A DNA stretch of 64,000 nt from Cryptomeria japonica (GCF_030272615.1 NC_081413.1:607454209-607518208); one strand, 5' to 3'; shown: positions 1-11,619, numbered from the stretch's first letter. Numbers and translations: made by a program. The notes: generated from the letters alone by a model not told the origin.

Positions 1-12
1 TGGATTCACAAC

Positions 13-693
13 ATGCAAGAAGTTCCTTTTACATATCATCAATGTGTAAAATTTCCTCATGAAGGACAAGTGGTCACTATAATTGCAGACTCTAGCCAAT
101 ATTGCAATAATCTGAAGCCAACACATGATACAAGAGTTCCACATAACAGAGAATCAGTATATCCTACCAAAGAAAATCAAGAAAAGTTATGGGAAACCTT
201 TGAGAAAAAGATCAAATTTAGTGATGAAGGAATGTGAAAATATTCTTTGCATAATTTTCCACTTTCACCTAAGTCATATGGAAAGCCTAAAAATATTCAA
301 TCAAAGACCTCAGAGAAATCAAAAGACATGTTTAACGAAGCATTTGTTAGAGCTGCAACACTTGAAGAAGAAACCGAAGACAAGGACATTCTTGGTTGGT
401 TGTACAAAGATGAAAATGAAACTATAGCAACAACTGCAGAAGTCAATATTCCCATAGAGAAATATGGTAATGGTTATAAAATCATGCAAAAAATGGGATA
501 TGAAGGAAAAAGACCAATTGGTAAGCGACATCAAGGTATTTCAGAACCTATTTTTCCTTACTCACAATCTAAAGAAGATAAATTAGGACTTGGATATTCA
601 AAACCAAATAAAAAGCACCAACAACCAAAGTGGAGAAAGAAATCAGTCTCTAAAGAAGAACAATGGCAAGAAAAGCTACATCAAGTAGCATAA
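13..693 (+). pseudogene. Tat protease tail and G-patch domain
   Basis: The first 75 codons read like the C-terminal part of a Tat retropepsin (a TYHQCVKFPHEG motif near residues 7-18); the catalytic Asp would lie left of the window. A frameshift near 240 leads into a second block whose codons at about 460-600 form a glycine-rich G-patch (GNGYKIMQKMGYEGKRPIGK and, further on, LGLGY). G-patch domains bind nucleic acid and follow the protease in some retroviruses and in plant Tat elements. The block ends at a TAA near 691. It would belong to the Gag-Pol polyprotein, so the ATG at 13 is not a true start. Confidence 0.7.
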
Positions 694-2090
694 ATAGTAG
701 CCAACAAGCAAAAACAAGAAGAACATGATAAACAAGAAGAGGAGATTACAATCAAAAGAAAAGAAGAATCTTGTCAACAAATAAGGGCAAGTGCAAAATC
801 TGAATAAGATATTCCAGAAGCAATAAAAATTGAGATGGCAGAAATCAGGGAACTTTTTGCACCATACAACATTCCTATGTGGTATAGTGGTATAGTCCTA
901 GACAATCGTTCAGAGACAGATTCAAGTGAATATGAATGGGGTCCAGATGTCTCATCTATTATATCAAGTGAAGAAAAGAATGAAGAGCAAGCAACTATCA
1001 CAAAGGAAGACTTGTCTATTATAAAATAAAAGATGGAGTTAGAAAGAAGGCTAGAAGAACTCAAAATCTAGAGAAAAGAGGCATATACAAGACAACAAAA
1101 GAAAGAGGATGAAAGAGACCAAGAAGTAATGCCACAAGAAGCAAACATAGATATGGATCAAGCATCTGGAAATATCAGATCCCTACAAAATGAGGAGCAA
1201 GATGTACCAAGGAATGGCAGAACCATAGAAGAACTAAGAGGTAGTCAAGTACGATTGACTATTAGTCCAGAAGAAGCTGAATTTGAAAGAAGACAAAAGC
1301 TAGCAAAAGAATCCTTTATATCATGTACACAAGTATGTCAACTTCAAAATACAAATGAATCTCTTGAAATTAATCAAAAAGGAACTTGCAGTACTAAAGA
1401 TGTGTGTGTTGATATAATCCATTCATTTAAGGGACAAATGTCAGATGAAGAGCCACTGGAGTGTGAACTACAAAATGCCAACACTGATTTTGTCAGGACT
1501 AATTGGAGAATACTTGAGAGAGACTATCCTCAAGATTATTCTATCTATGACATTGCCTACTCTATGCTAAATTATCACTATTATGTCATGAACCTTGAAG
1601 CACCTAACAATGATGATGACTATGATTTACCCCTTCTTCATCCAGAACTGATTGATTGGGATAATCTAGAAAACCCTGAATTAGATGTCTTTTCCAATGA
1701 CCATGAATTAGTTGTCTATCTTAATGCTATCAAACCCATAACACCTAAGATATCTTCCAATGAGGGATCAATTAACATTTCTTGTAGTTAGGAGAATGCC
1801 AAACTTTCCAGTCGCAAAATTGAAATAAAACAAGGAAAAAGACCTACTGTTGAAAACCATTTCATGGCAACACTAGATCAATCAAAAAGGAAAATAAAGG
1901 ACATATCTGATGGTGAAAACCTCTTGGAGGTGCCAAAAGATGGAAAGTTTGACATCCTCCATGCATATTTTTAGAAGAGATTTGCTATTCTAATAGAACC
2001 AACAGAAGCAATAAACATTGGCACATCAAAGGATCAAGATACTTCATTCTGTTGCCTCATTATCAGATAAAGAGAGGAAAGAATACATAG
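694..2090 (+). pseudogene. Charged linker between G-patch and RT
   Basis: This stretch is highly charged. 835-1,029 encodes an acidic Glu/Ser-rich segment, and 1,129-1,791 encodes 220 residues with an acidic, helical N-terminal half and a Tyr/Asp-rich C-terminal half. No enzyme motif is visible. Stops and frame changes occur near 691, 808, 1,027 and 1,789. Long poorly conserved linkers between protease and RT are usual in Tat pol, and the same sense continues into the RT, so I read it as part of the polyprotein, not a separate gene. Confidence 0.5.
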
Positions 2091-3153
2091 AATTCTTCAG
2101 ACAAAGACAAATAAATTTTGCTTGGTCCTATGTAGGCATGCCATGACTTAATCCAGATCTTATAATGCATCATATCAATGTAGATTCAAAAGAAAAACTA
2201 GTCTAGCAAAAGCTAAGGAAGATGCATCCACACATCACTCTTCTTGTCAAAGCCGAGCTAAAAAAACTTTTCGATGTGGGTTTCATAAGACCTGTTGCCT
2301 ATCTAGAATGGGTTTCAAGCATTGTACCAGTGTCAAAGTCAGATAAAAGCATAAGAGTTTGCACCAATTTCAGAGATTTGAACAAAGCATGTCCCAAAGA
2401 TGATTTCCCACTACCCAACATTGATCTAATTATGGACTTATCAGTAGGGCATGAGATGTTTTCATTAATGGATGGCTTCTCAAGATACGATCAAATAAGA
2501 ATCACCCCTGAAGATCAAGAAAAGATAACATTCACCTTTGCATGGGTTACTTATTGCTGGAATGTTATGAAATTTGGGCTTAAGAATGCAGGAGCAACTT
2601 ATCAAAGAGCTATGACAACAATTTTCCATGATATGATGCATACATTTATGGAAGATTATGTAGATGATATACTTGCAAAATCTCATACAAGACACGAGCA
2701 TTTGAACATCTTGAGAAAGATCTTTGATAGGCTGGAAAGATATCAGTTGAGATTAAATCCAAAGAAATGTGCATTTGGAGTAACCTCTGGAAAACTTCTT
2801 GGGTACATTATATCAGCTCATGGAATTGAAGTAGATCCTAAAAAGGTCAAAGCCATCATGGAGATGGAGTCACCTAGGAACATAAGTCAATTGCGATCTT
2901 TACAAGGAAGATTGCAATCAATCAGAAGATTTGTCTCTAAATTCCATTCACTCATCTTTTACATAAGAATGTTCCATTCAAATGGGATCATAAATGTGAA
3001 TAGGCTTTTATGCAAATCAAAGAATATCTCATGAATGCTCTAGTACTGGTATCACCAATCAAAGGGAAACCATTGTTACTCTATATCTCGGTGATAAATA
3101 TATCATTAGGTGCTCTCTTAGAACAACATGATGAAGAAGGAAAATAAAGAGCA
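2091..3153 (+). pseudogene. Tat reverse transcriptase
   Basis: RNA-directed DNA polymerase of the gypsy element. The frame opens near 2,091 with a tract typical of the Tat RT entry, then has a stop near 2,204 and runs open from 2,222 to 3,034. Motifs in order: FRDLNKACPKDDFPLP (about 2,370-2,420), SLMDGFSRYDQI (about 2,464-2,500), FGLKNAGATYQRAM (about 2,573-2,615) and the catalytic YVDD at 2,657-2,668, followed by the KCAFG and LGYIIS thumb motifs. A frameshift lies near 3,030 and a TAA near 3,147 separates it from RNase H. The catalytic residues survive, but the frame is broken. Confidence 0.88.
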
Positions 3154-3456
3154 GTGTATTACATTAGTAGAACACTTGTCGACTATGAACTAAATTATAC
3201 ATCAATAGAGAAGACATGTCTAGTAGTTGTCTTTGCAACTCAGAAGCTGCGACATTATATGCTGACTCATTCTGTGAAGCTAATAGCAAAGATAGATCCA
3301 CTAAAGTATTTGCTGAACAAGTCAACTTTGACAGGCAGACTGGCCAAATGGGTTATGATATTGAGAGAATTTGATATAGAGTATGTTGATCAAAAAATTA
3401 TCAAAGGATAGGTCATTGTTGATCAATTAGCTGAAGCACCTTTACAAAATGACATA
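3154..3456 (+). pseudogene. First RNase H domain of the Tat element
   Basis: This is the ordinary gypsy RNase H that follows RT. It begins YYISRTL, keeps the hallmark Tyr-Thr-x-x-Glu-Lys (about 3,193-3,215) and RHYM, and ends with the WVMILREFDIEYV motif near 3,345-3,380. TAA at about 3,147 and TAG at 3,409 flank it in frame. In Tat elements this copy is thought to be partly degenerate, with the second RNase H supplying activity. Confidence 0.8.
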
Positions 3457-3942
3457 CCATTGCACATTGAATTTCCTGATGCAAACATTCTGACAGTAAG
3501 TACAAAATTTTGGGTATTGTACTTTGATGGTTCTTATATACAATATGGATCAGGCGCAGAAATTTCATTCATCAGACCTCAAGGACATACAATTCCAAAA
3601 ACATATAGATTGCGGTTTCCATGCACAAACAATACTACATAATATGAAGCATTGACTATTGGGCTCCAAATGGCTATTGAATGGAATATCAAGGAATTAA
3701 ATGTCTATGGTGATTCACAGCTTATCATCAACCAAATAAATGATGATTATCAAACTAAGGATGACAAGCTCATGCCTTACAAACAACTGGTAGAAGAGTT
3801 TAAAGAACATTTTCAAGCAATAGCATTAACTCAGATCCCAAGAAATGAGAACAAAGCAGCAGATGCAATGGCTACAATAGCATCTCTCTTGCAGAATCAG
3901 GATAATCAACAACGTTATAAATTCTTCATGGAAGATATCTAA
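3457..3942 (+). pseudogene. Second (archaeal-type) RNase H domain
   Basis: A separate RNase H fold lies between the first RNase H and integrase. Four acidic positions of the family are visible: Asp in YFDGS (about 3,521-3,535), Glu in YEALTIGLQMAIEW (about 3,643), Asp in VYGDSQLIINQ (about 3,706-3,730) and Asp in NKAADAMA (about 3,850-3,873). An in-frame TAA at about 3,640 splits it into two open blocks. Acquisition of an archaeal-type RNase H is the recognised hallmark of the Tat/Ogre group. Confidence 0.85.
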
Positions 3943-4159
3943 ACCCCTACCATTCAATCCTAGCATACCTACATGATTTGCCATATATCGAGAACCAGCC
4001 AATCCTTATACAACCAAACCTATCAGCACTTAAAAGAGAATATCCTTCCTCCTGATCTATCCCTCAATCAAAGAATAAATTTTATCCGTCAGTCATCCCG
4101 TTATACTATTATTGTTGATACCTTATATAGGTGAGGTCTAGATAGCACTTTATTGAGAT

Positions 4160-5262
4160 GTCTTGAACAAGAAGAATCTGAGAAAGTTCTTAACGAAGTT
4201 CACATAGGTATTTGTGGCACACACTCAAGAGGATTAACACTAGCTAAGAAACTTCTTCGTATGGTTTACTATTGGCCTACTATGGAGAGAGATTCATTCA
4301 CATATGCCAAGAAATGCAAACAATGCTAGATCCATGGGTATCTCATCCACGCACCAGCACAAGAATTGTATCCTATGGCAAGATCATGGCCATTTTCTCA
4401 ATGGGGCCTTGATTTGGTAGGAAAGATAAATCCTTCATCCTCTAATGGACATAAGTTCATTCTAACTACTACTGAATATTTCACTAAATGGATTGAAGCA
4501 GTACCTCTAACAAAAGTGACAGGAAAACAAATATCATCATTCATCTTGAATTATATAATCTGTCGCTATGGAGTTCCTATGTCCATTATCACTAACAATG
4601 GACGACCATTTAAGAACCAAGATGTGAAGGAACTATGTGAGAAATTTCATATCCAACATAGGTTTTCTACTCCATATTATCCACAAGGAAATGGTCAAGC
4701 TGAGGCATCAAACAAGACTATCTTGAAAATCTTGAAGAAAACAGTCAATGAAGCTGGAAAAGATTGGCACATTCAGCTAAATCCCGCTCTTTGGGCATAC
4801 CGAACCAACATCCACACACCAATGTGGGCAACTCCATATTTCTTAGTCTATGGATCAGAAGCCATATTACCCATAGAAGTAGAGATACCTTCTCTATGGG
4901 TTTCCTTGAAAGGTCTTATACCAGAAGAAGAACAACAAGTCTCTAGACTCCAAGAACTTGAACTAATCCAGGAACGTCGCCAAAATGCAACAAATCATTT
5001 GAAAGTATATCAACAGAGAATGGAAAGAAGTTATAATCACAGAGTCAAACCACGCATTTTTCAGATTGGAGATATAGTTCTAAGGGAGAATCCAAGAAAT
5101 CAACAAGACTGAGAAAAGAAGGGTAAATTTGAACCAAATTGGCTAGGACCTTTTGTCATAGTAGCAGCATATGGCTTAGGAGCATACAAGTTATCTACCC
5201 CTAAAGGTGATTGGTTTGATGAACCTATCAATTCTATTCATCTCAAGAAGTTCTATGCTTGA
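4160..5262 (+). pseudogene. Tat integrase
   Basis: DDE integrase that would insert the cDNA copy. A zinc-binding HHCC region at about 4,195-4,326 (HIGICGTHS ... CKQC) is followed by an in-frame TAG. The core runs from 4,366: first Asp in GLDLVG (about 4,411); the second catalytic position reads TNNGRPF, so Asn replaces the expected Asp (about 4,590-4,610); Glu in GNGQAEASN (about 4,690-4,715). The C-terminal beta-barrel motif (FEPNWLGPFVI) follows a TGA at 5,110 and runs to a stop near 5,262. The Asp-to-Asn change and the stops both mark a dead enzyme. Confidence 0.88.
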
Positions 5263-5420
5263 GATATAAAGTTCTGAAAAAATCAATAAAAAGCATATAA
5301 AGTCCAGAAAAATTCAATAAAAAGCATAAAAAGTCCTAAAGAAATCAGTCAAAAATCAGAAAAGCAAAAAATCCCTAAAAAGTATAAAACAACAAAAATG
5401 CAATAAATTTAGATTGTGAA
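5263..5420 (+). repeat. Degenerate A-rich tandem repeat after pol
   Basis: Directly after the pol stop, a unit of about 36 bases (AAATCAATAAAAAGCAT plus an AAGTCC/AGTTC segment) is repeated two to three times with drift. It is non-coding. Confidence 0.55.
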
Positions 5421-7157
5421 AACCTGGTAAATAGGCACTATCTAAAAAGTAAGTTCTTGCATCTATGAGATCACTTTGCGCACCTATCCACTCGATCCTA
5501 TCACATCTATCGCTGTCATCTATCTTAGCTCATCCATTCCATCTTTCGCATCCATTGCTCTGAACCATTAGCAGAAAATATGCAGCTTACCAACAGTTAT
5601 CAATCTTTGACATACTTGTCATAGTCATTGTCTTAGATTTTATCAGCATAGATCAATCTGCATTTGTATCTCACCATGGTTTGGATCTTGATCAATTCAT
5701 ACATCCATAATAACGTTTTGTTTCCGCTGGGGGAAAAATCCTAATTCCTTTTGCTAAGGTGATCTTTTGAATCTTTGAAAATCCAAAACATTCGGAAAAC
5801 TTGGAAAAACCAAAAAAACCTAGGGTTTTGAGACAGATAACGAGTAACAAAGCAATGAAGATCAAGGCATCTTATGACAACTGAATTGTGAAACTCAAAA
5901 AACAAAGAATCAACCAACAAGTCATAAAGGATTATCAAAGATCATTCATCAAGATGATTTTATCAGTTAATGACCATTAGAACATGTGAATGACATGCAA
6001 GATTCAGTGTTTATTTTTTTATTTTATTGCTAATCATGTACTCTATGCAACTCAAGGATGTCCATGACTAGAGAAGCTATGATGGGGCATGATTGTTTTC
6101 TTTGATTGTTGTCTATGGTTTATCTCTTACTAAAGTATGTACTTGTCTAAGGATATGATCAGCAAAAGATCAAGGACGTTCTAAGTCATGCTTGAAAGGA
6201 GATAATCCTTGTCTGTTCTGCAAGCAATACTCAGGTCAAATTGATTCATTATATCAAGTTTCTTGTATTACCTTGCTATATCAAAATCCATGTAAGAAAT
6301 ACTCAGGTCATCTTGGATCATAATTTCAAGTTGCTTGTATTTTCTTACAACATTTTAAAGCTCAATGATGAAATCAAGCATTGTTACAAGACAAGCATAT
6401 GAAGAATGGCAGTATCATTTTTAGTTGGATCATTTCATTAGCTCATTATTCATCTACATTATAAGAATTCAATGTCATTTGCATTATAAGCATTTCATTT
6501 CATTCATAGATCAACGGTCATGAATAAATATTGAGTATACTTGGACAAACAAAAAACAATTTGCATTTGATCATTGTAGATGCATTAATTTTTAGAATCA
6601 TTTTAATCATCATCCATTTAATTTAGTTGCATTTTAATCATTGCATTAGTTTGTATTCGATTAAGTGCATTTAATTAATCATGTAGTGTATCATCGTTAT
6701 TATTTGCATTAAGATCATTGATGTTTATTAAGATCATTTAGTTGCATCTTTGCACTTAGATTCATAATCATTATAAGCACCATATAAAACATCAAAAACA
6801 TTTGAATAACATATTACATAATCATTCATTTGCATTCCCATATAGATCATTGCATTTTCATCATTTAAGTTAGTAATCATATTCAGTTGCATCCGAGGTC
6901 ATCAAAATAACAAATAAAAAACATTTATCATTGCATCATCATCTAAAGCATCATCATAATGAAGAGAAAAGATCATAACATCATCCATATAATCAATGCA
7001 TAAAGATCATCATCATATAGAGTAAGATGCATAATAAAGATCATCATCATATATAGTCCATGTCTGCATATATATATCATCATAAAAACAATAAAAAGTC
7101 CAAGTATACAATGATATCAGATCAAAAGTACAAGTGCCTCATCAATACAAAATCAAG
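5421..7157. other. Non-coding 3' region of the Tat element
   Basis: No gene is seen. A purine-rich run (GCTGGGGGAAAAAT) near 5,726-5,739 resembles an internal polypurine tract. From about 6,400 to 7,110 the sequence is AT-rich with many ATCATT/CATCAT words. The stop of the antisense plant-mobile-domain gene lies at 7,158. Confidence 0.5.
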
Positions 7158-9265
7158 TCATGGCTGTCCTGTACCACTACCACTTGACTCTGTCTGTTTT
7201 TGTGGTTGTGGGTGACAATATCCTCCAGATGCCTATCTCACACGATCACCACTCCTTTGAGGAGGTCCCATGACTCCACCGCTGCTAGTATCCATCCTCA
7301 TAGTGGTATGATAGCTACCTGCTCTCTGGCTCTCTGCGACTAAATTGTCATATAGTCATTGCTAATGGGAAGTCTCCTTCCCGGCCCGAAATAATGCTCT
7401 AACAGTATCAGCTGAAAGAGTGCCTGATCCAACCTGCTGAATGTGATCAAGGAGGCCTTGAGTATCTTGATGTCTCCTAACAACTTTGTCTCTCTTTGAC
7501 ATAAGTGTTTGTATATGTTCTCTAAGCTTCTCTATCTATGCTCTGAGACTGTCCATGGTCTCCTGCTCTTGCACATCTATTGTGGCACATGAACCCCAAT
7601 CCCCTCATCTCCACCTCCCTGTCCACCTGTTGGAATCTCTGTCCAAGTATCTCTCAGAACCCGTCATCTAATGAGTGGAACATGATCATCTGGATCCTCA
7701 TTCTCTCCACCATGAGTTGCAATAACCCTAGGGTCTAGCTGAATCTGACCAAAATCAATGCCTCTCTGGCAACCCCCATCCAGTCCAGTCATCCTTCCTC
7801 CTCCTATAGAGGGCAACCCTCTCGGTGATATCATCCTTTCCCTACCAGTATTCCTCCCAATCCATCCAACCTCTCTCCCACCCATAGGAAATGGTCTCCT
7901 AATCCTGCCAATTGGTCCAAAAAGTCCTCCACGGACTCTCAATTGACCTCCTCTCCATCTGGGTCTCCTACCGCCACCACCTCCATCTCCACCCTCATCT
8001 CCATGTCCTTCAGCCTCCTGAGTAGCTCTAAGCTCTCGTCTCTATCTTTGTCTCCTCATAATCAGATCATCTGAATCATCATCCTCATCTCTTGAGCTGG
8101 GAGGAGGATTTGCTGGATCGGTAATATGAGGAAATGGGTGTTCCAGTATGTACTAAGCATAATCTACAGTAACCCTAGGATCTAGAATGTGCAATCTCAT
8201 ATCATAAGCCACCCTAGGAGTAGCTAGAAAATTTGCACGTGCTCTCTCAAACGACAAAGAAGGTCCCCAATCTTGCCTATCTCAGTACCATCGTGCATAT
8301 ATCATGACACCAGTAGGCATGGGCTGAATGATACCAAGCTGTCTCAAAATGCGATTAATCAACTATCTCTCAATAATGTATGGAGTCTAACCAATGAGAT
8401 ATCTACCCTGTATAATAAATGGTAATGTCTGTGCATCATCCATCCATGGATCACAATCGATATAAGGTCTCCAAATAACACTATCCAGTGAATCAAGAAT
8501 CCAACACCAATACTCCATCTTACCCAGCTTATGCTGAGTAAGGATACCTGCATACAGATAAACATATGGCTACCTCTCACCACGAACTCTATGATGGATA
8601 GGTCGAGTAATAGCAATGTGCTCCCAGCACCAGATCTGTAAAAGTGTGCATCATGTCGACAAACTAGCACTCTCATCGAAAACAACCTAATGAAGATCAT
8701 GATACAAATGAGCGAGCATACAAACACCCCACACATATCGAGTCTAACACTGCATCATGCTCTAAAGAATCTCACCCCAACCAACAGCAAAAGCTCGAGA
8801 TCTCCTGTCTGGACAGATGAATCCCCCAATCAAACCTGTAAGAATCATAGGGAGAGTCTCGTAATACATAATCATATCCTTCCACCGGATCTCTCCTCTT
8901 GAAATGCTCTCATCACCAAATACGGCTCTGCATGCCTTTGTCCCTCCACGATCCTGAAAATCATACTGAATTAACTCACCAGTCACTGGGATGTGGAGAA
9001 TCCTGTAGACATCCTCAAGCATCACACTAATCTCACCCATGGGCAGGTGGAAAGTGTTATGCTCGCTATGCCATCTCTCGGCTAACACTATCAACAATCC
9101 CCTATTATGGGTAATATTACGCATGTATAACAAATGGCATATTCCGCAGACATCTATATGTCTCACCTCTGCCTGTGTAAGCTCTGGCACTAAGTGTCGC
9201 ATCATCCGGAATTTCTCCCAACATTGGAGAACATCAAGTTTCTCCCATTTACCAAGACCATTAGA
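7158..9265 (-). pseudogene. Antisense plant mobile domain (PMD/MAIN-like) gene carried by the Tat element
   Basis: Read leftwards from about 9,265. The N-terminal open block (9,205-8,762) has the PMD signature: LAERWHSEHNTFHLPMGEIS, then MLEDVYRILHIPVTGE. After a stop the same frame continues with LLQIWCWEHIAITRP (about 8,645-8,598), also PMD-like, and with LHILDPRVTVDYA near 8,190-8,150. The C-terminal part is a Gly/Arg-rich tail (7,942-7,664), then a helical stretch in a shifted frame to a TGA at 7,158-7,160. There are at least six in-frame stops. PMD occurs in the host proteins MAIN and MAIL1 and in transposons; here it sits between pol and the 3' LTR in reverse orientation, as described for some Tat elements. 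It is decayed, and its function in the element is unknown. Confidence 0.75.
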
Positions 9266-10032
9266 TCAATCATCAATCATCTATCTATCCAATCAAAGAT
9301 TAGATTGCTAATCTCTTACATCAACAATTGGTAAAAAAAATTCACATGAAGAAAATCAGGCTATCAGATCAATTTACACCTATCAATCATGGTTTTTAAT
9401 CAATCATTGAGTTCAATCAAAACTCTGCTATGCTCTTCATCAGAAACTAAATCGGTTTCTTAGAGCTAATCTATCGAATCAAATCAAATCAAATCGATCA
9501 ATCATTTATCCTATCAATCAACATTATCAAATCAACCAATCAAGTACCTATCAATCACAATTGCGCATCAAAATGCCTAAATCTAATCATCAAAGTGAAT
9601 TTTTACTATGACCAACATCAAACACATTCATCTGGAACAAAAGTGCTAATATTTTTAACAAAGGCGCTATTCTATTAAACACGGGTGCTAAATCGAACAT
9701 ATGCGTGAACCTTTTCACAAAAGTGCTAAACCTTTGAGCATATGCGTGAAACAAACAAAAGTGTTGTCTTACACATCAAACGCGCAAACATTCAATGCAA
9801 AAGCGCTGACCAAGAAAAAACGTTAACATAAATCACACATGCGTTACCAAAATGAACACATGCACTAAACTTACCAAATGTGCTAACTTACATGCAAAAG
9901 CACTAACAAAGAAAACAAAAATGCTAAACATAATTGCCTAAAATCGAAAAAAATCAAAATAGCCAAAAACGCACCAAATAAACATGAAAATTTGTACGAC
10001 AAGTTGCACAAAGCTCGGGATAAGATACATAC
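9266..10032 (-). other. Possible intron or upstream region of the antisense PMD gene
   Basis: No open frame is seen. 9,290-9,560 is rich in ATCAATC words. 9,630-9,940 holds about a dozen variants of GTGCTAA/GCGTGAA/GCGCTA spaced irregularly. A 5' splice-like GTATGT (minus strand, 10,032-10,027) lies at the right end. Confidence 0.3.
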
Positions 10033-10107
10033 TGGATACCCATACTCAGGAGGTCCCCGATATCATTGAACACGCTCAAATCGATGGTTCTCCAACGGAA
10101 TCACCAT
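10033..10107 (-). pseudogene. Putative first exon of the antisense PMD gene
   Basis: On the minus strand an ATG at 10,107-10,105 starts a 25-codon frame ending ...GPPEYGYP, immediately followed by GTATGT, a good plant 5' splice site. One TGA interrupts it in a CAATGATAT context that could be a decayed CGA. The frame resembles a short leader exon joined to the PMD block near 9,260. There is no transcript support, so this is a guess from splice signal, position and strand. Confidence 0.3.
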
Positions 10108-10426
10108 TTTGCCACCTCACCAAGAAACTTTCTTCACAAAGCTGACAAGGATGCAAATGAAGTTAAAATTAACTTTGGCTAATTTTACATTTACCATTTG
10201 GAAGGGTAATTAATGTTTTTCAATGGGGCAATTTTATTTATTTTTCATAAATGAATGTAATTGACGGACCTTTTCAATTATCATGAGATCAATAGCTTAT
10301 CCAAAATTTTCAACAATTTCATGATCAATCTCCCGAGGGGGCACACAATCAGGATTTTTATCTCCATCAGGTGCACTATCGAGACTTGATTTAATCTTTG
10401 AAACAATGTTGTCTTGACATCATTTC

Positions 10427-10440
10427 AAAGAGGGGCAAAA
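10427..10440 (+). other. Polypurine tract of the Tat element
   Basis: AAAGAGGGGCAAAA immediately precedes an LTR-like start (TTTATACATATAAAA). Plant Tat elements typically have this PPT just before a TGTAGACA-type LTR start; the first dinucleotide here would be a mutated TG. Confidence 0.6.
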
Positions 10441-11576
10441 TTTATACATATAAAAATTAGCTATGAGCGATTAAATAAATATTTTATATTTATATAATGT
10501 TTATTCTTCTAATAAATAGTTCATTTGAAAAGATTAATTTATTTAATTCATTTTATGTCTTTCTATTAATTAATTTAATTGAAATATTTTATTAATTAAT
10601 TTATCCATCCTATTCCTCTAATTAATTAAATATCTAGTATTTAATTATTCTTCTAATCAATTAATTGAATATCTAAATATTTAATTACTTCCTCCAATCA
10701 TTTGAATATCTAATATCTAATGATTATTCTTCTATCCTATAGTCTCAAATATTAAATAATTTCTTAATTATTTAATCTATTTTCCAACTCATCCTTCCAT
10801 CTCCACTTCATCTTCTCTTTGCCAACTCATCAAGCATGTGGCTAAAGATATTAATATTTTTTAAAAATTAATTCATCATTTATCTCCAACTTCTAAATTT
10901 AATGAAATATTGTGTACGTACACATATTTCATAACCTTCTTCTATATTCTCTCCAACATCCCTATATCTTAGGAAGGACTTGAGTCCACTTGTCCTCTCA
11001 TGCCTAAATCTTCTTTAACCATCCCTAGATTCCCTCAGTCAACAACCCAGTCAAGGTGAGATGAGTTACACTTGTCTTCTCCTTCCCCCTTTCTCTCAAC
11101 CTTCACCTTTGCTCACAACCATCCAAATCTGTAGATTTGATCATGACCGTCGATCCAAGCCACATCATCTTATCCTCTCAAAGTCTATAAAATCAGGAGT
11201 TTGAGTTGAGAAAGAGTTAGTCTTCAAGTTAGTCTTCAAGTGAGTTTTCAAGTTAATCATTTGTCAAAACTTATGCATTCATGAGTTTTAATCTTGAATC
11301 AAATAGCATAATCATTTAGCATAATCATTTTAGCATAGTCATTTAGCATTGCATATCATAGTATCAGTTATCAGTCCATTTTTCATATGTCATCTTGGAA
11401 GCTATCAGTGCTTGTCTGAGACCACATCATCTGCAACCTGGAACAATGGATTTAGGACACAATGAGACTTAAATCATGAAGGTAAAAATAGTATTTTTAT
11501 GTTATATGTATTTCATGTAGTTTCATTGGTTGAGTTTGGATTTCCTGTAGCATTTCCTTTGTTTTTTGTGAAACTA
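10441..11576 (+). repeat. Probable 3' LTR of the Tat element
   Basis: It starts right after the PPT. It is AT-rich with runs of TTAATTAAATA, like the solo LTR at 59,397-60,160, and has a TATA-like CTATAAAATC at about 11,188. The right end is unsure; I place it at ACTAACA before GTTGCCGG (11,581-11,588). The 5' LTR is outside the window, so it cannot be compared. Confidence 0.5.
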
Positions 11577-11619
11577 ACATGTTGCCGGTAGTATTTTGAT
11601 GATGAAATTCAAGTCGACA

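Larger units (their letters stand above)
1..10440 (+). mobile_element. Ty3/gypsy element, Tat lineage, internal region (5' part outside window)
   Basis: The order protease tail, G-patch, RT, RNase H, second RNase H, integrase on the + strand is that of Tat-lineage gypsy elements; the second, archaeal-type RNase H between the first RNase H and integrase is the diagnostic trait. Gag, most of protease and the 5' LTR lie left of the window. Downstream of integrase (stop about 5,262) comes about 5 kb of non-pol sequence holding an antisense plant-mobile-domain gene, ending at a polypurine tract at 10,427-10,440. Every coding block has stops or frameshifts, so the copy is dead. Lineage is confident; the right boundary depends on the PPT and is less certain. 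Confidence 0.85.

Noticed and set aside
7486-9311. Open frames on the + strand between 7.5 and 9.3 kb
   Set aside because: They are antisense shadows of the plant-mobile-domain gene, whose motifs are on the minus strand.
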